The position numbers and the translations under genes were made by a program. This document shows positions 57,985-64,000 of a DNA stretch of 64,000 nt, one piece after another. Below the pieces are notes generated by a model. That model was not told the DNA's origin, did not search any database, and was given only the letters and a program-made list of their open reading frames with translations. Each line of letters starts with the position of its first letter. Within the stretch, counting starts at the first letter, position 1. The DNA is from Emydura subglobosa. Taxonomy: Eukaryota > Chordata > Testudines > Chelidae. Location: contig ML679960.1 in assembly GCA_007922225.1 (NCBI GenBank), forward strand, positions 1,564,032 to 1,628,031, read 5' to 3'.

Positions 57985-58072
57985 CAGAGGCAAAATAAAC
58001 TCTTTGGGACAGGGACCACCTTTTAGTTCTGTACAGCACCTACCACAATGGGGTCCTGGTCCATGAGAGAAG
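57985..58072 (-). repeat. Old amniote interspersed repeat (SINE-like, reversed)
   Basis: 'ctctttgggacagggaccac' and 'ctgtacagcacctaccacaa' + 'tggggtcctgg' are the reverse complement of the theme at 45925. 58505-58555 holds another scrap on +. Confidence 0.6.
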
Positions 58073-59265
58073 AAAAGCTAAAGACAGATCTAAGTACATT
58101 TAGGAAGGTTAAGAGATTTCTATAATCTCAGACTGGAGCATAAAATAACAGATCACATTTCTATTTACTGTTTAAATATAAAAACGAAATTATTACCACT
58201 AAAAGATTTCAGTACATTTAGAAACTACTTTAAAATGCTGTTTGTTCTTTACATTTTGAAAATCGGAAAAGAATATCTGTCCTTTGAGTCTTTCTCAACA
58301 ATATTTGTTACCTCTTGTAGCTAATGTTTGTGCTGAAATTATCCCATCTCCTTTGGAAGCCAGAATCATAGTTTTTCTGTGTTTAATTTTTATGTCCACC
58401 ATCTTAAAGAAACATGTTTTATTTAGGAAAACTGTTTATACTGTGGTTTTGGGCACAGAAAACCAAAGGATAGACATTATTATGGTTCAGATTCCCACAG
58501 CACCCTGGAAGAGGAAAAGATAGTCTCTGCCCTGAAAAAAGTACAATATAAAAAACAAACAACCCCAAAACATTGTTTTAATCCCTCCACAGATAAGACA
58601 CGAAGGCCTTACTCCAGCAATGAACTCCAGGTATATGAACCTCTGACTCCATGTGGAATTCACTGTACAACCCTAGCCTTAGATTTCATTAATTTAATTT
58701 GATAGCCCAAAGTTTGCTACATTCTTGAACTGGCATAGAAGGCTGTAGGTGCATTTAGGTGCCACATTTGTCTTCCCCTTCTGTTTCTCAAACTCTTTGA
58801 GCTACTTTGTAGTCATTATTTATGCATTTATTACTAATTTAATTAATTTAATTAATTAATCAAAGTCACATTTTGAAAAAAAAAAATGCTGTCTCTTTGC
58901 TTTGTCCTTGTCCTTTAGCAGCAAGAATAGACCAAGGCTGCTATGTCCACACAAAGCAAGTACTGGGATTTTTAATCTTAACATAATATTTAGTTTCTTT
59001 TCTCCCTCTTTACAGTCCAAACTTGGAGATGTCAGTGGGTCACCATCAGTTATCATCCATCTCATCATCTGAAAATCAGACAGAAGACCTGACAAAAGGG
59101 AAGAGAAGATATTCTACCACTACTCATCCTCTTCTTGGAAATCAGTAGCAGCCTTTTCACTGTACTCCGTTCAATAGCGTATGTTCTCAACAAGCTAGAG
59201 GCAGAATCAATACCAGGAAAGTTTTTGTTTTTGATGATAAAATTAGACTATCTGATGGAACATCT
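58073..59265. other. No recognisable gene
   Basis: AT-rich, with a (TTAA)-rich patch at 58832-58860 and an A-run at 58875-58886. No exon is recognised. Confidence 0.5.
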
Positions 59266-59985
59266 TGACACAGGGTGGCTGGCCCATGTAAATGAAGTAG
59301 GTCCAGAGCCCCTGTGCCAAAGCAGGTGTTCCCATTGGACCAATTAAGAGGGCAGAGCCGCACCAGGGGCAACAAAGGACCAGGGGAGAAGACCCATTAG
59401 GTAGGAGAGATCCAATGTGTCCAAGCAGACTGGTTCAGTCAGAAAGGGCAGGTGAGAGTTGACAGAGACCAGGGGACTGAAGGAGTCATGGAAGGATGTA
59501 GAAGGTGATAGCTGAGAAATGGTCGCTGAGAGCAGCAAGAGGGATTTGCTGGCTGGTGTCTCCAAGCCAGAGATTCAGAGGTGGAGAGGGCAGAAGGCAG
59601 GAGAGCAGTGGAGGAGCTTCCTGCTGACATCTGCAGGGCTGAGGAGCTGGACCAAGAGTAATGATGAGGAGGCCAGGGGGAGTGAGAAATGCTCCCGTGG
59701 CAAAAAGGCTCTCTAACAGAAAGGCTGAGGGGTCGGGGGGTTCCTGCTGGGGAGACTGGGGTTCCACTCCAGTTGGAAAGGCTGGGGTTGCTGTTCTGGT
59801 ACAAGGATGGGAGAGGACTGACAGAAAGCCTGGATGTAGCTGAAAGTGCCAGTGTGTGGTATGTCTTGAGATTTAATGATTCACTAGCTCTCACATGGGG
59901 AGAAATGGACTATATGTTTGGGACTGTTGTTAGGGACTGTTTGGGCTATGTTTTTCTAGTAAACCTCTCCACATTCAACGAAGAG
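59266..59985 (+). mobile_element. Probable LTR, 3'-truncated (about 720 bp)
   Basis: Starts 'tgacacagggtggctggccc' and contains 'cccattggaccaattaagag', 'ggaagactggggttcc'-like text, 'gacagaaagcctggatgtag' and 'tttgggactgttgttaggga', which I recognise as LTR text common in turtles. No CA end or matching target duplication was found, so the 3' end is probably missing. Open frames of up to 151 codons on the minus strand (59439-59894) are not family-like. Confidence 0.5.
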
Positions 59986-60589
59986 TAGATATCTAAAACA
60001 GGAAATGAGTGGCACTCCCTTTAAAAGAATCTTTTAAAAATCCTTCCTCAGTAAAGGAGAAACGTTATAGCATATGTTCTGCTCAACTGGTTGATGTGGG
60101 TGGGCCGTACGTAGGGTCAAGTTCCCACCTCCTTCATGTCTTTTCCTGAGTACAGAGACTGCTTTTGTGGTTGACCTTCATGCAGACCCCACAAAAGGTG
60201 CTTGTGTGGGGAGCTCCTTGAATGCCGCTCTCATACCTGTGCAGGGATGGATACAATGTGGCCCAAGGAGAAAACAAATCAAATGTAGGCAAAGGAGAAA
60301 TTGTGTTTTTTAAACTGAGATAAAAAATGAAATGGAGATCTTATCTCCGTAAGAGCTATTACAGATAGTGAGAGCCAGAGAAAAGGAGGTGCTGGTGACT
60401 GGGTGGATCAATGACAAAGAATGCAGTGATAGACAAGAAAAGAGGATGGAGAATCAAAATACTGAATCCTGCCACTTTATGACATATGTAGCTGCACAGA
60501 CCATTTCTCTGCCGTGTCCCAGTGAATGGAATTGAGGACTGGGACTTTCTTCAGCCCAATTTTTAAAAAAAAGCAAAACCAGAGCTTTT
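59986..60589. other. No recognisable content
   Basis: Mixed composition, no recognisable feature. Confidence 0.5.
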
Positions 60590-60712
60590 ATTCAGTAGTC
60601 CATTCCTATTCAGTAAAGTATTTAAACACATGCTTAGTTTTAAGCATGTGGTTGAGGTCCACTGGAGTTATGCCCGTGCTTAAGTGTTTTGACTACTAGC
60701 AGTAAATAGGCC
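60590..60712. repeat. Foldback MITE fragment
   Basis: 'agtatttaaacacatgctta' and 'ttaagcatgtgg' with 'ccgtgcttaagtgttttgac' form inverted pieces of the 57581 family. The ends are degraded. Confidence 0.5.
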
Positions 60713-60721
60713 CAATGGCCT

Positions 60722-61105
60722 GTGATGGGATGTTAGATGGGGAGGGTTCTGAGTTACTACAGATAATTCTTTCTCGCGTATCTGGCTAGTGAGTCTTGCC
60801 CACATGCTCAGAGTTTAGCTTATCACCATATTTGGGGTCAGGAAGGAATTACCCTCAAAGGCAGATTGGCAGAGGCCCTGGGTTTTTTTTGCCTTCCTCT
60901 GCAGCCTGTAGCACAGGGTCACTTGCTGGTGGATTCTCTGTACCTTGAAGTCTTTAAAACATGATTTGAGGACTTCAGTAATTCAGTCATATGTTAGGGG
61001 TCTAATACAGGAGTGGGTAGGTGAGGTTTTGTGCATTTGTGCAGGAGTTCAGACTAGATAATCATAATGGTCCCTTTTGACCTTAAAGTCAATGACTCTA
61101 AGAGT
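60722..61105 (+). mobile_element. CR1 LINE 3' end (+), distinct subfamily
   Basis: 'ctgagttactacagataatt', 'catatttggggtcaggaagg', 'ggcagattggcagaggccct', 'cttgctggtggattctctgt', 'cagactagataatcataatg' and 'gtcccttttgaccttaaagt' identify a CR1 3' tail. Its 'ggggtcaggaaggaatt' text is absent from the other copies here, so it is a different subfamily. Confidence 0.85.
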
Positions 61106-61258
61106 TTTCCTGAATCAGGGCCCAGAGGAGTATTTATCAGGATCTTAAGGACCAGCTGTTCATCCAATTTACTTTCTATATTCAGTATTTATAAAACAAA
61201 ATATTCTGATCATTGCCTTTCTAAATGGAAACCTTGCTTTCCACTAACAGTGTTTCTA

Positions 61259-61280
61259 CAATCAATCAATCAATCAATCA
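61259..61280 (+). repeat. (CAAT)n microsatellite
   Basis: Five copies of CAAT. Confidence 0.95.
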
Positions 61281-61938
61281 GTCTTTTTTATAATTTTATA
61301 TACATCCCATAGGATTATAGTTATTTCTAAAATAAAATTATGAATCCTTTTAAATGTTCCATTCAAGACTTGCTGCCTCTAGGTTGTTTTGTATGTCTGT
61401 GGTAAAACCTATATAATATTTGTCTATAAGATATGCATGTTGTTTTAAAGTAGGAAGTGATTTGATACCAGTTACAGATAGGCATATGGCCAGTTTTGTT
61501 GGCAAGAACTACATTTAATTGGATATTCAAAAAGTAAATATTTGATTTAAAGTTTAATTTATTGAAGTGTAATGCTTGGCACTGAAAGGTTCTTTCTAAT
61601 CATTTTTCTTGCTCTGCAACCATGAATCAAGGCCAGCAGTGATTAAATAGATGTATGCATTCCAGCTACTGACTGCTAAAATTTCATGTTGGCTGATGCA
61701 AAAATGTAGCTATTATAGTGATTTGACATTTAACACCACATCTTGACAGTGTTACACCATTTAAAAGTAATTCCTCAGCAGTGGCATCCGAGACACATGG
61801 ATTATGAGTCATTAAATAATCATTTTGTAACATGCAGTCCCCCTAGCTTCTGAAAGTGGTATTCAGCATGGAACATGCTCAGTTAGAAAACCTGAAACAA
61901 TATTTTCCAGCCTCCTAAATTATATTTATAGTAGCAAG
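61281..61938. other. No recognisable repeat or gene
   Basis: AT-rich, high-complexity sequence. 61600-61850 includes 'gattatgagtcattaaataa'-type homeodomain/AP-1-like text and could be conserved non-coding DNA; untested. Confidence 0.4.
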
Positions 61939-62650
61939 TGAGAGCATGAGGCCTGAGGCCTCGCATAACAGGCCAAGACATGAGGCCTGAGCAAAAAGAA
62001 TGGTCAAGTCTGTTATAAAGCAAAGTTAGCAGGAGTCAGGCTGTGAACTTATATATGACCTCACAGTAATTGGCAAGAAATATGCTGATTCTGCAAACAC
62101 ACACATTCCTAAAGTGGTGCTAGGCACAAGAGTATGAAATTACATTCTAGAGACAGAGGGTACCAGGACTTCCAAACATTACAAAAATAACAAGGGCTCC
62201 CTGATGTCCTCAAATGATACTATAATGAATAGAAATGTCTTGTTAACATGATGAATAGAGATGTTTTGACTGAACCATCCAGTACAAGGTAATGGGTGGT
62301 ATCATACTACGTTAAAGGGTGGTACTTGGCCATGTCAGAGGGTGGCAACTACATGCGTCAGAGGGGCAGAATGAAACTTGTCTGTAGCAATGTATAAAAG
62401 AGAGTGTCAGAGGGAATGACTTGTTCCAGCTGAGGAGATAACGAAGAGTCTCACCGTTAACTGAGCCGCTTCATTGTAAAGGAGCACTTGTATGTTAAGT
62501 GTACTTGTAAGCTATAGGGCGCGTCTCATTGTGCTTCACTGCAATAAATCTGGCCGGGTGCCTTCTTTGCTCAGTGGATCCATGGTTGTGTTGATTCATT
62601 TGATCGTGGGGGTCATCTCGGTTACCTGTGCAGAGCTGAGACAACACATA
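61939..62650 (+). mobile_element. LTR of an endogenous-retrovirus-type element (about 710 bp)
   Basis: A TATA box (tataaaa, 62393-62399) and AATAAA (62543-62548) lie 150 bases apart with transcript-like R sequence between, the layout of a U3-R-U5 LTR on +. The U3 has a 'gcatgaggcctgaggcctcg' and 'acatgaggcctgagcaaaaa' repeat near its start and 'gggtggtatcatac'/'gggtggtacttggcc'/'gggtggcaact' repeats. The end near 'gagctgagacaacaca' is likely but no target duplication was found. No internal genes are seen. Confidence 0.6.
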
Positions 62651-63169
62651 CATGGGGACACACACACACATGCAACCAATAACTAACAAATGACAACAAT
62701 ATTTACTCTTCTTAGATTAAGGAAAAAGCTTATTTCTGCTAGGAAGTAACATGAAAAGTAGAGATGAGCTTGAATGACAAAGATGAGATTCAGATCTGGA
62801 CTTCGTCAAGAGTGCAAAGGGTTTGGATCTATGGCCAAGTACTAGTCCATGGCTCATTTGAACTGCTGTGGTGGTACAAGTCAGCAGGAATATCAGCAAA
62901 TCCAGTTCCCTGATGATTGCCTCTGAAATGAGCATGACCATGGAACAGGAGAGGGGCTGGCATGTTTCTGCACCACAGCTTCCCTCATCTGCTGTAATGA
63001 CCATTTGGGGCCCTGGATAGCTGGGTGAAAATCGGCACAGTTAGGACTGCTCTAAATTATGCCAAGAACTGGCCTGGTCTGTGGGTGGCTCTAGGACTGG
63101 GAGAATATAATAGTGGCTTCAAGTTACTTACTTCCCACATCTATCTTGTACAAGATACTGCTTATATGA
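62651..63169. other. No recognisable content
   Basis: A short (CA)n lies at 62658-62670. No coding or repeat similarity recognised. Confidence 0.5.
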
Positions 63170-63395
63170 TCTGAAGGATCTAGGTCCAGATTTACTAAAG
63201 TATTTAAGGTCTTGGATATGCAGAAAGGCATCTAGAGAGTTTACAAAAGCCCCTGATAAGTTAGGCACCTAACTTCTATTGAAAGGCAATGGAAGTGACA
63301 TGCCTAACTCTTTTAGGTGCTTTTTAAAATCCCAATAGGTACCTATCTGCATCTTCCGACACCTAAACTCCTTAAGTATTCAATTCAGAGTCTAG
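63170..63395. repeat. Foldback MITE, about 225 bp
   Basis: The left arm ('agtatttaaggtcttggata', 'tgcagaaaggcatct', 'aagttaggcacctaact') pairs with the reverse complement of the right arm ('aatacttaaggagtttaggt', 'tgcagataggtacct', 'agagttaggcatgtcac') in the same order. Same family theme as 8205, 13712, 32818 and 44682. Confidence 0.65.
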
Positions 63396-64000
63396 AAACT
63401 CAGCACGGCATTCAGGATTGAATCAGAACTCCCTCACATTTGGCTTTGTCTTGAGCTCAACACTACTTAAAACCACATTTAAAACTTCATTAAAAATATA
63501 CATAAGTGAGACAAATATAACGGTAATAGCAACTATTCTGTGTGAAACTAGAAACATATTTAATGTAAATCAGGTTGAAAAGCACTTAGCTCAACCCCCC
63601 CTTTCCCCAAATACATCACTATATATAAACAAAGGGTGCAATGGTTCAACAGGCATAAAGAGAGGTAAATGTCTTCTGCAAAAGAGGGCCTCTCACAATA
63701 GTATGTATGTAGAAGTTCAGGACAAGCAAAGATACAGCATGCTCAGAGGAGTCAAGTTTACTACTTACAGTTATATCACCTACTATGGTTGGGTTTGAGG
63801 GACAGGTCGCTGGCTGTGTACAGGGTTAAGCGCATTGGTGAGAACCACTGTGGCCTTTCTGAAATATCCTGCTTGCCTTTCCCAGGGACCATATGAATGC
63901 TGGATAAGTTATTGTATCTGGTCTGCTGCAGTTTTATGCATGTGCTCACGCAGGGCTTTCGCATGTGAGCTGCAGTTCAGTGTCTCTTGTCCAGCAACTT
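63396..64000. other. No recognisable gene
   Basis: A 126-codon frame at 63418-63798 (+) has no recognisable domain and no splice or repeat support. The window ends in unassigned sequence. Confidence 0.45.

Noticed and set aside
59439..59894. 151-codon Ser/Pro/Leu-rich frame on -
   Set aside because: Antisense to LTR-like sequence; no recognisable domain.

Overview
This window looks like non-coding, repeat-rich vertebrate chromosomal DNA, most likely from a turtle; a crocodilian or another reptile is less likely. The host call rests on the repeat content: CR1 LINE fragments with the (TCTATGAT)n-type 3' end, PIF/Harbinger transposons carrying a HARBI1-like transposase and a separate Myb/SANT gene, a Penelope-like (GIY-YIG) retroelement tail, palindromic foldback MITEs, and solo LTRs. 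I know these from turtle genomes; I could not run a search. I found no host protein-coding exon, tRNA, rRNA, CRISPR array or operon. Nearly all open frames are short, start and stop at random, and run across repeat boundaries.

Layout. 1-2444: the end of one PIF/Harbinger element, with the last 17 codons of the transposase on + and a broken Myb/SANT gene on -, convergent, interrupted by a 400-base assembly gap. 2445-6534: AT-rich sequence with nothing recognised. 6535-7583: a long CR1 fragment with a reverse-transcriptase remnant. 7600-9990: old SINE-like and MITE pieces and an (AT)n/(CA)n microsatellite. 10037-11044: a foldback element split by a solo LTR. 12083-12600: a second LTR. 14092-17384: a near-complete but dead 3.3 kb Harbinger element. 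18321-19015: CR1. 21430-21880: a third solo LTR. 23304-25240: MITEs. 27750-28892: a GC-rich solo LTR with minisatellites and a 10-base gap. 32818-36016: foldbacks and CR1. 39231-39517: MITE. 43369-43880 and 47229-47621: CR1. 48498-51600: two Penelope-related pieces and a perfect 57-bp duplication. 52672-61105: more foldbacks, MIR-like SINEs, CR1 and a truncated LTR. 61939-62650: a fifth LTR with TATA and poly(A) signals. 63170-63395: a last foldback.

How the parts relate. There is no pathway here. The elements relate by insertion history. The clearest case is at 10.0-11.0 kb, where removing a 746-bp LTR and one copy of its 5-bp target repeat restores the right arm of an older palindromic element. 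Two different Harbinger families share one design: a transposase gene and a Myb-like gene pointing at each other.

I looked for a new biological system and do not see one. The best leads are the convergent two-gene Harbinger design, the nested foldback/LTR, the minisatellite-bearing LTR, and the set of foldback elements that share sequence themes. Family names come from memory of the sequences; boundaries, repeats, stops and frameshifts were read directly.
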